Source: CAYPHJ01 sp964410485 (GTDB lineage Bacteria > Desulfobacterota > Binatia > UBA9968). From it: a DNA stretch of 64,000 nucleotides. The stretch spans positions 1 through 64,000 of the forward strand of contig CAYPHJ010000004.1 of assembly GCA_964410485.1 (NCBI GenBank), in the 5' to 3' direction. Below, piece after piece: positions 42,241-51,832 of the stretch. The position numbers and the translations under genes were made by a program. Positions within the stretch are counted from its first letter, which is position 1, and each line of letters opens with the position of its first letter. The notes beneath the pieces were generated by a model. That model ran no database searches. It had not been told where the DNA came from and worked only from the letters and a program-made list of their open reading frames with translations.

Positions 42241-43437
42241 TTAGAAATTTTTTATCTGCTCCAGATACCCTTCGTAGTTGCGCTGTATCTCGGACAGCGA
42301 ATCCCCACCGAACTTTTCCAAAAAGGCCTTGGTGATCTCGAAGGCGACGACTGATTCGCCCACCACCGCCGCAGCGGGGGCGGCGCAAACATCAGAGCGC
42401 TCCACAGAAGCGTCTGCCGGCTGCTTGGAGCGTAGATCGACCGAATGGAGTGGGCTCATCAGTGTAGAGATGGGCTTCATGGCGACGCGCACGACAAGAG
42501 GGGCACCGTTAGTCATGCCACCCTCGGTGCCGCCGGAATTGTTGCTCCCGCGATAGAAACCGGTCGGAACGATGCGCGGTGTTCCTTCCGTGACCATCTT
42601 GCGGGGGTCAAAAAAGATTTCATCATGAACTTGTGAACCGCGTCGCCGAGCCATTTCGAACCCTAGCCCGATTTCAACTCCTTTGATCGCTTGAATGCTC
42701 ATCAGAGCCTGCGCCAAGCGACCGTCCAGCTTGCGGTCCCATTGCGTGTGAGTGCCAAGCCCGGGCGGCAGTCCCAAACAAACAACTTCGAATACGCCGC
42801 CGAGCGTATCGCCCTTTTCCTTGCACTCTTCGATAAGCGTAATAATCTTCTCCTCTGCTTCCTTGTCGGCCGTGCGCACGGGAGACTCCTCGGAGCGCGC
42901 ATAGACCTCTTCATAGGTTAGCCCATCGGTCACCGCTGCCACGCTGCCAATTGATCGGATATAGCCCATCACTCTTACGCCAAACGGCGTCAGAAGCTGC
43001 TTGCAGAAAGAGCCAACTGCGGTTCGCGACACGGTATCCCGAGCGCTGGCACGTTCTAAAATGTCGCGAATATCGGCCCGGTCGTATTTTAGAACCCCGG
43101 TGAGATCGGCATGCCCGGGGCGCGGCTTGGTCACAGCAATCTTCTCGTCCCGATCCGCCGGGTCTATGGACATTTTCTTGGTCCAATTCTTCCAATCCCG
43201 GTTTTCGATACCGAGTGCCACCGGCGACCCCAGCGTTTCACCCCATCGGATGCCGGAGCGAATCTGCACTTCGTCCTTCTCAATGAGCATTCTGCCGCCA
43301 CGCCCGTAACCCTGTTGGCGGCGCCAGAGATCATGATTGATCTTGGAAACATCGATGGAAAAACCCGCCGGAACCCCATCAATGATCATGGTCAGACAAG
43401 GACCGTGGGATTCCCCGGCGGTAAAGTAACGAATCAT
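42241..43437 (-). CDS. aroC: Chorismate synthase
   Basis: The enzyme forms chorismate from EPSP and needs reduced FMN. The protein has 398 residues. Signature regions include the start IRYFTAGESHGPCLTMIIDGVPAG, KPRPGHADLTGVLKY, ASARDTVSRTAVGSFCKQLL and GGMTNGAPLVVRVAMKP. It is the first of the four aro genes and lies just downstream of the frameshifted gene that follows pilQ. Confidence 0.97.
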   Translation of the reverse strand: MIRYFTAGESHGPCLTMIIDGVPAGFSIDVSKINHDLWRRQQGYGRGGRMLIEKDEVQIRSGIRWGETLGSPVALGIENRDWKNWTKKMSIDPADRDEKIAVTKPRPGHADLTGVLKYDRADIRDILERASARDTVSRTAVGSFCKQLLTPFGVRVMGYIRSIGSVAAVTDGLTYEEVYARSEESPVRTADKEAEEKIITLIEECKEKGDTLGGVFEVVCLGLPPGLGTHTQWDRKLDGRLAQALMSIQAIKGVEIGLGFEMARRRGSQVHDEIFFDPRKMVTEGTPRIVPTGFYRGSNNSGGTEGGMTNGAPLVVRVAMKPISTLMSPLHSVDLRSKQPADASVERSDVCAAPAAAVVGESVVAFEITKAFLEKFGGDSLSEIQRNYEGYLEQIKNF

Positions 43438-43569
43438 GCACGACTCTCCCGTAATATTCGCTCCAAACTACCGAGCCTGACGAATCCTTTCAAGCCAAAC
43501 AAATAGCGTACTGGCCGGTCTGGGAAACCCATGATCAGGATCGGCTGCTTTCAGATTTTGGACCGGACA

Positions 43570-43973
43570 TTACCGTGTAGGCGTTGTCGTAATGCTCACC
43601 AGGGACTCTTGGGCGAATTTCAATAAGGCCGTTTCTGGATCAACCCCGGAGCGAATATAGTACCAGTCCGAGATTCTGATGAGCCGCCCCGGCGGTGATT
43701 GATAGTATGACTCTTCATGATCCGGCTTTCCGGCATGGCAAGGACTTCGCCCTTGTTCATCCCAATCGAAACCAACCGATTGGGGTTGGTATACGGCCGC
43801 CAAGAGCTGAACCCGGTCATGCGACCGATAGAGAAGTCCACAGGCGCGGGTGTGAGAGCCAAGCCCGCATGTGGCGCTGAAATGGTGACGAGGCTGATAC
43901 TAACTATCAGCAATACAGCACAAGCGCGTCTGTTTCCCGGCTCTTGGCTGGCTGGCATCGAGCGCAACCGCAT
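43570..43973 (-). pseudogene. BamE/SmpA-like small secreted protein, broken by a one-base frameshift
   Basis: The first part (from ATG 43973) reads as a signal peptide (ACAVLLIVSISLVTISAPHAG) and then PYTNPNRLVSIGMNKGEVLA. Near 43733-43737 the frame shifts. The second part continues in another frame as AGKPDHEESYYQSPPGRLIR and onward to the stop at 43570. Adding one base in the sequence gtccttgccatgccggaaag restores a 134-residue protein with the SmpA/OmlA/BamE-type pattern GMxKxEVLxxxGKPD. The cause may be real decay or a sequence or assembly error. The product would be a small periplasmic or lipoprotein-like envelope factor. Confidence 0.7.
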
Positions 43974-44023
43974 GGTGACAAAATACGCCCGGCAACAGCA
44001 AAAGCCAAATGCGGCTATGCAGG

Positions 44024-46003
44024 CTAGGGAACACCAGAATGCATGGGCTCGGCCGAGTGGTCGCCCAGCGTCTTCTTCATTTGGTCGCGCCATAACTCCT
44101 CGGCCGCCGGAAGGTCCAGGGACCCCGCTGTGGTCAGACGAGGAGTAATGAACACCATCAGCTCCTCAAAATCTTTCTGCTCTCGAATCCTTTTGAACAA
44201 CCACCCCAAAACCGGAATGTCTTTTAGATAGGGGACGCCCGTCTCGGAGTCTTGTTGGGTATCCTTCATGATACCGCCAATGACCACGGTCTCTCCGTCG
44301 CGAACAAGAACATTTGACACCGCTTCTCGGCTGAGCTCATCGGGGATTACGGACCCGGCCGATTGGGTTCCCAGCGAGCTCGATTTGACTCGGATATTGA
44401 GGAGAATAAACCCGTCCCGCGAAACTTGAGGAACCACCGAGAGCGTTATACCCACTCGCACCTGTTCGGTCGCCACGGCCGTGCCGGCAGCTGCGCCGGT
44501 GCCGCTCGCTATGTTTGTAGAAGCTGGAAGCGCAATTCTAAGAATTCTCAAGCTGGCGATATTGGATTCCACATTGTTCAGGGTGACAACCGACGGACGG
44601 GATATAATCCTAATTTTTCCTTCCTGTTCCGCGGCAGTCAGCGCCGCACGAACATCGGCAATGGGGCCTAATCTGCTGCGTATGACCGAGAACGCGGCCC
44701 CTACGGTTTCTGTTAAGGGGTTTTCGGCAGGGAACTGACTCGACACTCCGATTCCCGTTGTCGGATTCGTGAATTCGAGTTGCATGCCCAGAGCACGGGC
44801 AAAGCTCGGTGTCGTTTCGATCAAATTGGACTCGATAAGAACCTGCGGAGTACGTGTATCAAGTCTCGAGACCAACTCGGTTATTTGATCGATGGATCTC
44901 CTTAAATCGCGGATCATGATTGTGTTGCTGCGCTCATCAATGACCAGCGCGGCCTCCGGGCGCTTGCTTAGTAGAGTTTTGATCTTAGGTTCGAGGTCCC
45001 TCACCTTGGCGTAATTCACGGTCAGATAGGTGGTGTGAAGCGGCTCCAGATCCTGCCGCGCTCGATCAGCGGCGACCAATGCGTCTCTCTCCGCTTTAAG
45101 GACGGCAGCCGTGGAGATTCGAATGACGTTGCCAAGCTGTTCCTTGCCCAGCCCGTGTGTTTCAACCAGCAGGTCCAGCGCTTGGTCCCAGGGTACTTCG
45201 GTTAGACGAACCGTAACTTTTTGGGCCACATCATCGGTAACCACAATGTTCAGCCCGCTGACTTCCGCCAGAAGGCGAAAAACGTTTTTGATGTCCGCAT
45301 CTTTAAAATCGAGAGAAATCTTCTGGCCCGTATAGCGCTTATCCGCAGCGGGAGAACCCTCGCCTGCCGGAGGCGCTGCCCTGGTCTCATGCTTGACTGC
45401 CGAAGAATTTCGCGGCGACAACAGATCCGTCCGTTTTCCCTCCTGAACCAGCATGGACGCTTTCTTGGCGGTGAGGTTAGGCATGGGCGTTCCGACCACA
45501 ATTTGTATTCCCCCGTCTACCTGATTGACGGTGTAGGTAGGGACGGTTGCTGCCGCGACATCGAAAGTAAGCCTTAACGCACCGGCAATCGAACCGACTC
45601 GCAGAGTCGACAGCCAGTGGGTGTCTAGACGAAAACTCTCAGGCTGCGAGAATTCCTTGGCGGTGCCAAAAATATCGACGACAATGCGCGCCGGTTGAGG
45701 CAGGGGGAAGTGCCGAAACTCATCGGCCGGTCTTGAAAATTTGATGAACAGTGTGGACTGGCCTTGTTCTTCGCGCAGCGTTAGATCCTGCAACTGGAGG
45801 GCTTGTGTCTGTAGAGGGGTTTCCTTAATGGAAGCAGGAGAAGGGGCCGCTACGGGAGGAGCTTCGTTTGGCCGTGTGGTGAGAATTTGTGGCTTATCGA
45901 CACTGGCGGAGCATCCAAGCAGGTTTAGGCAAGCCATTATCGCGAACGCGCCCACATACCGGCACAGCGCAAATCTTTTCCCCCATGTAGATGAATTATT
46001 CAT
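44024..46003 (-). CDS. pilQ: Type IV pilus secretin PilQ
   Basis: PilQ is the outer-membrane channel for the pilus fibre. The protein has 659 residues from the ATG at 46003, preceded by GAGGTGTG. An upstream ATG at 46033 overlaps pilP and is less likely. The N-terminus (AIMACLNLLGCSAS) looks like a lipoprotein signal. In order come an AMIN peptidoglycan-binding domain, a secretin/TonB short N domain (ISLDFKDADIKNVFRLLAEVSGLNIVV), an N1 domain, and the secretin core with VRDGETVVIGGIMKD and PVLGWLFKRIREQKDFEELMVFITPRL. It ends the pilM-N-O-P-Q operon. Confidence 0.95.
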   Translation of the reverse strand: MNNSSTWGKRFALCRYVGAFAIMACLNLLGCSASVDKPQILTTRPNEAPPVAAPSPASIKETPLQTQALQLQDLTLREEQGQSTLFIKFSRPADEFRHFPLPQPARIVVDIFGTAKEFSQPESFRLDTHWLSTLRVGSIAGALRLTFDVAAATVPTYTVNQVDGGIQIVVGTPMPNLTAKKASMLVQEGKRTDLLSPRNSSAVKHETRAAPPAGEGSPAADKRYTGQKISLDFKDADIKNVFRLLAEVSGLNIVVTDDVAQKVTVRLTEVPWDQALDLLVETHGLGKEQLGNVIRISTAAVLKAERDALVAADRARQDLEPLHTTYLTVNYAKVRDLEPKIKTLLSKRPEAALVIDERSNTIMIRDLRRSIDQITELVSRLDTRTPQVLIESNLIETTPSFARALGMQLEFTNPTTGIGVSSQFPAENPLTETVGAAFSVIRSRLGPIADVRAALTAAEQEGKIRIISRPSVVTLNNVESNIASLRILRIALPASTNIASGTGAAAGTAVATEQVRVGITLSVVPQVSRDGFILLNIRVKSSSLGTQSAGSVIPDELSREAVSNVLVRDGETVVIGGIMKDTQQDSETGVPYLKDIPVLGWLFKRIREQKDFEELMVFITPRLTTAGSLDLPAAEELWRDQMKKTLGDHSAEPMHSGVP

Positions 46004-46016
46004 TGCAGTACACACC

Positions 46017-46652
46017 TCATCGATCGTGTCCAAGTTTTAGGCTGACCTCACGCTTTTTCCTGTTTCCCTGGATGTCGCTGTGGAATTCCTCCACTACAAC
46101 TTCATCGCGTCGAATGGCCTTGACTTTCCCATCGTTCATCCCCATTGGAGTGCCGATTTTAACGATGTAGCCAAGCCCCGCAGTGTCTTCAACCATTGCC
46201 GCAGGTTCTTCGATGTTCCAGATTATTCCCGTAACTCTTAGCTGCCCCAGCTCGAGGCGCTCCAGAGGCGACAAGTTGTCCCGTGGTCGCGAGACAGCCT
46301 TGGTTGGCGCCGTGTTGTAAGGGAGAAAAGGATCTCGAAGCCCATCGCGTGCGAAACGGCGAGATGCTGGTTGCCGAGTCGTTTTGGCCGGCATCTGCAA
46401 ATCGTCACTGCCAGCTTTGACACCGGGAGATGCCTTTTCACGCGGATCCAGCCTCAACTTGACCGCCTCTCGCATCGCCTCCACGGTTTTCCTGATGACT
46501 TTGGGGGTTTCACTGAATTTTTGCATCGCCTCGCGCGTTTTTTGCGAAGGCGTATCGAGCACTTCCTGCGCGCCTGCCGTTGCAACGGCCAGAACGCCCG
46601 CGACGCCGGCAGCTAAAAACGCCCGGACAAATTGGCTGCGCTGCGCCAACAT
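46017..46652 (-). CDS. pilP: Type IV pilus inner-membrane lipoprotein-like PilP
   Basis: PilP links the PilN/PilO complex in the inner membrane to PilQ. The protein has 211 residues with an N-terminal signal-like helix (about 10-29). The conserved C-terminal domain reads LERLELGQLRVTGIIWN, AMVEDTAGLGYIVKIGTPMG and GKVKAIRRDEVVVEE. No clear lipobox is seen. Its ATG overlaps the pilO stop by one base (TAATG), which implies coupled translation. Confidence 0.93.
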   Translation of the reverse strand: MLAQRSQFVRAFLAAGVAGVLAVATAGAQEVLDTPSQKTREAMQKFSETPKVIRKTVEAMREAVKLRLDPREKASPGVKAGSDDLQMPAKTTRQPASRRFARDGLRDPFLPYNTAPTKAVSRPRDNLSPLERLELGQLRVTGIIWNIEEPAAMVEDTAGLGYIVKIGTPMGMNDGKVKAIRRDEVVVEEFHSDIQGNRKKREVSLKLGHDR

Positions 46653-47275
46653 TACTGCTTCCCTTTGGCCGCTTTGGCTTTTTCTTCGGCGACTTTCTTG
46701 CGCTCGGCTTCGTCCAAAAACCGAAAAGCTGTAGCCAGGCTGGAGCTTTCCACTGTGACTCGATTCCCGCTTACGGTGGATTTAAAGTCGATGTTATTGA
46801 TATTGACCAGGCGCTCCAGCCGCCCGACCTCATCAAAAAAAGCAACCACGTTGTGAAAGCTTCCCTTCACGACAATATCCACAGGCACTTCTGCGTAGAA
46901 GTCCTGAAAGGTTTCAGGGCGGGGCCGAAAGCGGAGGATGTCCAATCCCGACTCGCGCGCCTTGTTGGATATGGCGCTCAACAGATCGGGTATTTCCCTC
47001 TTGCTGGGAAGTTGGGCCACCGCCTCATTCAGCCGGGCATCCATTTCCTTGATCTGCTTCTGCAGTTGCGCGAGATTCACGGTTCTTTGCTGCTTGATGG
47101 CCTTCTCGCTGCGCGCGGCTTCAATGTCTTCGCCCAAACTGGCAATTTCTTCGGACCTCGGCCCGTAGAGGAACGTATAATCAAGCGCCACAAGGAGAAC
47201 GACGAGCACCAGCAAGATGCCCAGCTTTTGCACCGGCGGGCGCTCGAGGAGGATTCTGTCGAGAAATTCGTTCAC
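46652..47275 (-). CDS. pilO: Type IV pilus assembly protein PilO
   Basis: PilO is a bitopic inner-membrane protein that pairs with PilN. The protein has 207 residues. One helix (about 18-34, LGILLVLVVLLVALDY) is followed by a coiled coil and a ferredoxin-like periplasmic domain (DLLSAISNKARESGLDILRFRP, VDIVVKGSFHNVVAFFDEV). It overlaps pilN by 4 bp. Confidence 0.94.
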   Translation of the reverse strand: MNEFLDRILLERPPVQKLGILLVLVVLLVALDYTFLYGPRSEEIASLGEDIEAARSEKAIKQQRTVNLAQLQKQIKEMDARLNEAVAQLPSKREIPDLLSAISNKARESGLDILRFRPRPETFQDFYAEVPVDIVVKGSFHNVVAFFDEVGRLERLVNINNIDFKSTVSGNRVTVESSSLATAFRFLDEAERKKVAEEKAKAAKGKQ

Positions 47276-47868
47276 CGCTTGTTACCTTCCGGCGACGCTT
47301 GTTGCGCTTTGGTTGGCTCGTCGGCACCCTGGTAATAGATCGCCGACCTGATCGAGAACTGCTTATACCCACCGCTTTTCTCGTCAGCTTGAATCGTCTC
47401 GACGAGCTCCACATTTCTGAAATATGGAACGCTTCCAAGCTTCCTGAGAAACTCGGCCACTGCCTGGTTGTCGGTGGCTCTGCCGTTCAAAGAGAGACCG
47501 CCGTTGGTCTCCTTCAGTTCAGTAAGCCACAAGGTGGGGGGAGCCGCGCTCGCCAAACTTTCCATGACTCGAACAGGACCCGTTTTCTTTTTCCTGAGCT
47601 CTTCAATGATGCCGTATTTGCTGTTGTACTCTTTTATTTTCGCCTGTAACTCGCCGACCTCTTTGACCTTGAGATTCAGGGCCTGAATCTCCTGGCGCAG
47701 CGTGGCCAGTTCACGATTCAGATTCGTCACTCGGTACGACTGATAAAAATAGAGACCGACCAGGAGCAGGGCCGCGACTCCGAGCGTGGTGCCTGCGATC
47801 ACGAGGTCGCGCCGGCGCGTAACCTCTGCTCTGATTTGTTTTACCGGGAGAAGATTGACCCGAATCAT
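47272..47868 (-). CDS. pilN: Type IV pilus assembly protein PilN
   Basis: PilN has 198 residues. The N-terminal INLLP-type motif that binds PilM is seen as MIRVNLLPVK. One transmembrane helix (about 24-44) precedes a periplasmic coiled coil and ferredoxin-like domain (LWLTELKETNGGLSLNGRATDNQAVAEFLRKL). It overlaps pilM and pilO by 4 bp each. Confidence 0.94.
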   Translation of the reverse strand: MIRVNLLPVKQIRAEVTRRRDLVIAGTTLGVAALLLVGLYFYQSYRVTNLNRELATLRQEIQALNLKVKEVGELQAKIKEYNSKYGIIEELRKKKTGPVRVMESLASAAPPTLWLTELKETNGGLSLNGRATDNQAVAEFLRKLGSVPYFRNVELVETIQADEKSGGYKQFSIRSAIYYQGADEPTKAQQASPEGNKR

Positions 47869-48959
47869 TTGTCGCCCGGCCTGCGAATGGATAGACCGGC
47901 TCCCAGGGCGAAGAGAGGCGCTGCCTCCGCCAGATATGACCTGTCAATTTTCTTGTCTACGGTAAACCCGCGGAAAGGTTCGGCGAGACTCACCGGAACC
48001 CCCATTTTGTCTTGTAACATTGTTGTCAGTCCCGGCAGGTTCGCACTTCCCCCGCTCAGACAAATAGACTTGAGTCCCTCCCCGTCATCGGATCCGACGC
48101 TACCGTAGAGAGTGACGGTGCGGCGGATTTCGTCTGTCAAATCTTCCAGCAGGGGATGCAGCGTCAGATCGGTTTCATCCATTCTTCGACCACCGAGCAT
48201 CGCCGTTAATTTGAGCGTCTCCGCTTCCTCAGCGCTAATACTGAACCCCTTCCGCAGCGCTTCGGTGAACTCTTCTCCGCCAATCGGCAAGTCACCTGTG
48301 AACGTCGAGAGACCGTTTTGCAACAATGTGATGCTCGTGTATCGCGCGCCCATGTGAATCAGCCCCACGATCCCGTTTGCCTCCGGGTAACTCGCCTCGT
48401 ACATGTTTTCCATAGCGAAATAATCAACGTCCATGACAACCGGCTTGAGCCCCGCTTCAGCAATAACATCGGCGTAGCTATTCACTATTTCTTTCTTTAC
48501 CGCCACTAACAAAACGTCCATTTTGTCGCCGTCAGCGACATAGTTAACGACCTGATAATCGAGATTGACGTTTTCCAGATTTTCCGGAATAACATTGTTG
48601 GCCTCGAATTCGACATTGGCCTCCAACTCTTCGTCCTCTTGTCGCGGAAGTTGCACCTTTTTCATGATTACAGCCCGTCCCGGTACCGCGGAAATGACAT
48701 TTGTAGACTTGACTCGATGTTCTTGTATCAAGGTCTCAATCGCGGCCACCACGACGGATGAGTCCACCACCATGTTGTTCTGTATGGCCTTGGGCGGGAG
48801 CGGGGCAACCCCCAAGTTCAATAGCCGGTAACCCGTCTTTTCGATGGCCGTTTCAACTAACTTGACGGAACTCGAGCCGATATCCAGCGCAACGAATCCG
48901 CCATTTGGACTCAACGAAGGCAGAAAGCTGAGATTTAGTTTTTTCCAGAACGCAATCAT
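47865..48959 (-). CDS. pilM: Type IV pilus assembly ATPase PilM
   Basis: PilM is an actin/FtsA-like cytoplasmic protein that binds the PilN tail and nucleotides. The protein has 364 residues. The phosphate 1 motif is FVALDIGSSSVKLVE (about 23), later motifs are GIVGLIHMGARYTSITLL and ICLSGGSANLPGL. It is the first of the five overlapping pil genes. A small XRE-type regulator gene ends 3 bp before it. Confidence 0.95.
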   Translation of the reverse strand: MIAFWKKLNLSFLPSLSPNGGFVALDIGSSSVKLVETAIEKTGYRLLNLGVAPLPPKAIQNNMVVDSSVVVAAIETLIQEHRVKSTNVISAVPGRAVIMKKVQLPRQEDEELEANVEFEANNVIPENLENVNLDYQVVNYVADGDKMDVLLVAVKKEIVNSYADVIAEAGLKPVVMDVDYFAMENMYEASYPEANGIVGLIHMGARYTSITLLQNGLSTFTGDLPIGGEEFTEALRKGFSISAEEAETLKLTAMLGGRRMDETDLTLHPLLEDLTDEIRRTVTLYGSVGSDDGEGLKSICLSGGSANLPGLTTMLQDKMGVPVSLAEPFRGFTVDKKIDRSYLAEAAPLFALGAGLSIRRPGDK

Positions 48960-48962
48960 GGC

Positions 48963-49163
48963 TTAAGATCGAAAGACACGATCCCTTTGAGTTACCTTCA
49001 GGCCCAACGCCAAAAGAATCTTTCTCTTGGTCGCCATTCGGCAGGGCTTGCCCTGCTCGATACGGTCCAGTGTCAGAGGAGAAATTCCCGCTAAGCGAGC
49101 CAACTCTGCCTTACTCAACATTTTTTGCTCCCGGAATTTCTTTACGTTGTTCGGCTCGTTCAC
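48963..49163 (-). CDS. XRE-type helix-turn-helix regulator
   Basis: The protein has 66 residues and is a single Cro/CI domain. The helix-turn-helix lies at about 16-36 (LSKAELARLAGISPLTLDRIEQG). It is 3 bp upstream of pilM in the same orientation and so probably the first gene of the pil operon. A regulatory role over pilus genes is inferred from this position. Confidence 0.88.
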   Translation of the reverse strand: MNEPNNVKKFREQKMLSKAELARLAGISPLTLDRIEQGKPCRMATKRKILLALGLKVTQRDRVFRS

Positions 49164-49570
49164 CCTCGATCCCTCTTCACCTGGCTTAAGTGGACAAGGA
49201 AGTTCACCATGTGACCCGACTGGAACCGGGCGGGGTCACTCAAATTAGTCTTAATTATGCATAATTATACGACAGCGGGTTTGCGCCAGAACGGATGCAA
49301 ACTTGCTGCCACCACAAGTTCTGCCTGGGCGATCACACCTACCTCCGCAGAAACGCACGACGACAACCGTACAAGGCCGCATGTCCAGGATGTGGATTCC
49401 GAACAATTTGCGGCATCTTTGACGCTTTTTGAACACTTCCGTCCCAAATGACCCGTTCACCTCCGCGCGGAAAAAGTATTCGTTGGCACAGTCTTGGCGG
49501 GGCACCCTCGGCTTTATTTGCTTTTCCATTAAGCGGTGGTTAAGAGTTTCACAGTAAAAGGAAACCGGCA
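49164..49570. other. Spacer between divergent pil operon and priA
   Basis: The spacer is 407 bp. Both operons should be transcribed outward from here. The stretch near 49245-49275 (cttaattatgcataattata) is A+T-rich and nearly palindromic (taattatgcataatta), a good candidate for a promoter or operator. ORFs in this region on both strands have no features. Confidence 0.45.
49253..49268. promoter_or_regulatory. Perfect A+T-rich palindrome, possible operator
   Basis: The sequence taattatgcataatta is a perfect 16-bp inverted repeat located 90 bp upstream of the XRE regulator start. Cro/CI-type regulators usually bind such dyads, so autoregulation of the pil operon is plausible. No binding evidence exists. 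Confidence 0.4.
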
Positions 49571-51820
49571 ATGTATGCGCGCATTATCATCGCCTCTCCT
49601 TTGCGGGAGCCGTTGATTTACCGAGTACCCGAAGAGCTGCGTGGCCAGCTACTTGCGGGAATGCGCGTTGCGGTTCCTCTAGGGAAAAGGCAAGTGACCG
49701 GTGTCGTTCTCGAGCTACTGGACGTAGCAGAACTCGCTGGAATCAAAGAGATCGTTGCGATCCGGGACGAAAGCCCCATTCTGGATGCGGCGTTGCTACA
49801 GCTAACCCAGTGGATGGCGCGCTACTACCTCGCAGACATCGGCGAGGTCCTCGGCGCAATTTTGCCACCAAGCCTTAGGGGTGAGACCGTTCGCACAATC
49901 GTTGCCCGCAAAGGTGTCATAACCGATCTGACCCCACCTGAAGAAAAAATTCTGCAGGCGATTCACGAAAACAAAGGCAAGATCGCGATCAAAAAGCTCA
50001 GAGGTTTAGTCCCGGGAGCGCTTCATGGAGTGCTTCAGGGACTTCAATCCAAAGCCGTTATTGAAATTCGTGAGCGCTGGCCCGGAAAGCGCGGGAAAAC
50101 TGGCGGCCTGGAGCGCGAGCATTTAATAAACAACACCGAGTGCAGGCTTACGCTGGCTGAAGAGCAGCGATCGGTACTCGCAATCCTTCGAGAGCGTCTC
50201 GACAAGGGCGGCTTCGAAAGTTTCCTGCTCCACGGTATAACGGGAAGCGGTAAAACGGAAGTGTATCTGCGCGTGATGGAACACGCACGGGACCTTGGCC
50301 GTCGCAGCCTCATTTTGATTCCCGAGATCTCGCTCACCCCTCAGCTCACCGACCATCTGAACAGCCGTTTTCCTGGAAGAGTCGGGATTCTTCACAGCGC
50401 TCTTACCGCCGCGGAACGTTCTTCCTATTGGCGGCGGATTGCCCAAGGTAACGTCGACGTCGTTGTGGGTGCCCGTTCGGCTGTGTTTGCACCTATCCCC
50501 GATCTCGGCGTCATCATCGTCGATGAAGAGCACGATCCCTCTTACAAACAGGAGGAGGGGGTGAAGTACAATGGCCGTGATATTGCCGTCATGCGCGCAA
50601 AGTTATCCAGCTGTGCGGTGATCCTGGGGTCGGCGACGCCTGCCGTTGAGAGTTACTATAACTGCCTCAAAGGTCGCTATCGCCTCTTGGAAATGCACCA
50701 TAGAGTTCAGGAAAGACATTTGCCAGAAATTGAGATCGTCGACCTTAGATGGCGCAGTAAAACGCCGCCCGCTCCCTCTCCAGTGCGGCCCGAGTTAGAT
50801 GGCGCATTTGCCAGTGATCCATGGATTTCCGATCGTTTCGCCGAGCTATTAATACAAAACTACGAGAACGGACGCCAAAGCCTGATCTTTCTCAATCGGC
50901 GCGGCTTTTCGAGTTTTCTGCAATGTACAACCTGCGGCCATGTGCTGCGTTGTGCCCATTGCAGCGTAACCTTGACCTGGCACCGCGACCAACACAGTCT
51001 TTGCTGCCATCACTGCAACTTTCGTCGCACGCCGATGGAGATCTGTCCTGCCTGCAATGAGCCGAGCCTCTCGGGTATCGGTGTGGGAACGGAGCAGATC
51101 GAGAAATCCATCCATCGGCTCGTGCCCAAGGCACGGGTGGCGCGCATGGATAGAGATACAACTGGAAGAAGGGGGTCTCACGAGATACTGATACGCGCCT
51201 GGAAGAGGGGAGACATTGATATTCTTGTGGGTACACAGATGATCACCAAAGGGCATGATGTCACGGGAGTGACTCTGGTCGGCGCCTTGCTCGCCGACCT
51301 GTCTTTGAACCTGCCGGATTTTCGCGCGGCGGAAAGAACATTTCAGCTCCTCACCCAGGTCGCGGGTAGATCTGGCCGAGGTCACGACTCCGGCATAGTT
51401 GTTATCCAGACTTACACCCCCGATCACTATGCCATGAAGCACTTGACCCGCCATGACTATAAGGGCTTCTTCGATGAGGAGATAGAGTTTCGCCGCGCAC
51501 TCAACTACCCTCCCTTCAGCCGGTTGATAAGCTTGCGCGTCGATGGCCCAAAAGCAGATCAAGTTGAGCGGGCGGCAAAAGCTCTCGGGAAGCGCCTTGG
51601 CATGGCTAAACACGCCGCAGCAAAATTTCGGGATGTCGAGGTCCTCGGACCCGCACCCGCGCCGATTCAAAGACTGCGCAATCGTTACCGTTGGCAGCTT
51701 CTCCTAAAGGGCGCGCCGACCAATGCACTGTTGGAGCTGGCCCAGCATGCGCGTGACCAATCGCCTCGTACCCGCCACACACGTCTCCACGTTGATGTCG
51801 ATCCCTATAATATGCTATGA
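49571..51820 (+). CDS. priA: Primosomal replication-restart helicase PriA
   Basis: PriA restarts stalled replication forks. The protein has 749 residues. The N-terminal DNA-binding domain is followed by the helicase core with Walker A GITGSGKT (222-229) and DEEH (318-321), then a zinc-binding cysteine cluster (CTTCGHVLRCAHC, CCHHCN, CPAC) and the C-terminal helicase motifs TQMITKGHDVTGVTLVG and QVAGRSGRG. It is complete. It leads the priA-def-fmt-rsmB-rpe run. Confidence 0.97.
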   Translation: MYARIIIASPLREPLIYRVPEELRGQLLAGMRVAVPLGKRQVTGVVLELLDVAELAGIKEIVAIRDESPILDAALLQLTQWMARYYLADIGEVLGAILPPSLRGETVRTIVARKGVITDLTPPEEKILQAIHENKGKIAIKKLRGLVPGALHGVLQGLQSKAVIEIRERWPGKRGKTGGLEREHLINNTECRLTLAEEQRSVLAILRERLDKGGFESFLLHGITGSGKTEVYLRVMEHARDLGRRSLILIPEISLTPQLTDHLNSRFPGRVGILHSALTAAERSSYWRRIAQGNVDVVVGARSAVFAPIPDLGVIIVDEEHDPSYKQEEGVKYNGRDIAVMRAKLSSCAVILGSATPAVESYYNCLKGRYRLLEMHHRVQERHLPEIEIVDLRWRSKTPPAPSPVRPELDGAFASDPWISDRFAELLIQNYENGRQSLIFLNRRGFSSFLQCTTCGHVLRCAHCSVTLTWHRDQHSLCCHHCNFRRTPMEICPACNEPSLSGIGVGTEQIEKSIHRLVPKARVARMDRDTTGRRGSHEILIRAWKRGDIDILVGTQMITKGHDVTGVTLVGALLADLSLNLPDFRAAERTFQLLTQVAGRSGRGHDSGIVVIQTYTPDHYAMKHLTRHDYKGFFDEEIEFRRALNYPPFSRLISLRVDGPKADQVERAAKALGKRLGMAKHAAAKFRDVEVLGPAPAPIQRLRNRYRWQLLLKGAPTNALLELAQHARDQSPRTRHTRLHVDVDPYNML

Positions 51821-51832
51821 AATTATATAGAT

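Noticed and set aside
49251..49571. 106-codon minus-strand ORF between the XRE gene and priA
   Set aside because: No family features, and it spans the probable divergent promoter region.
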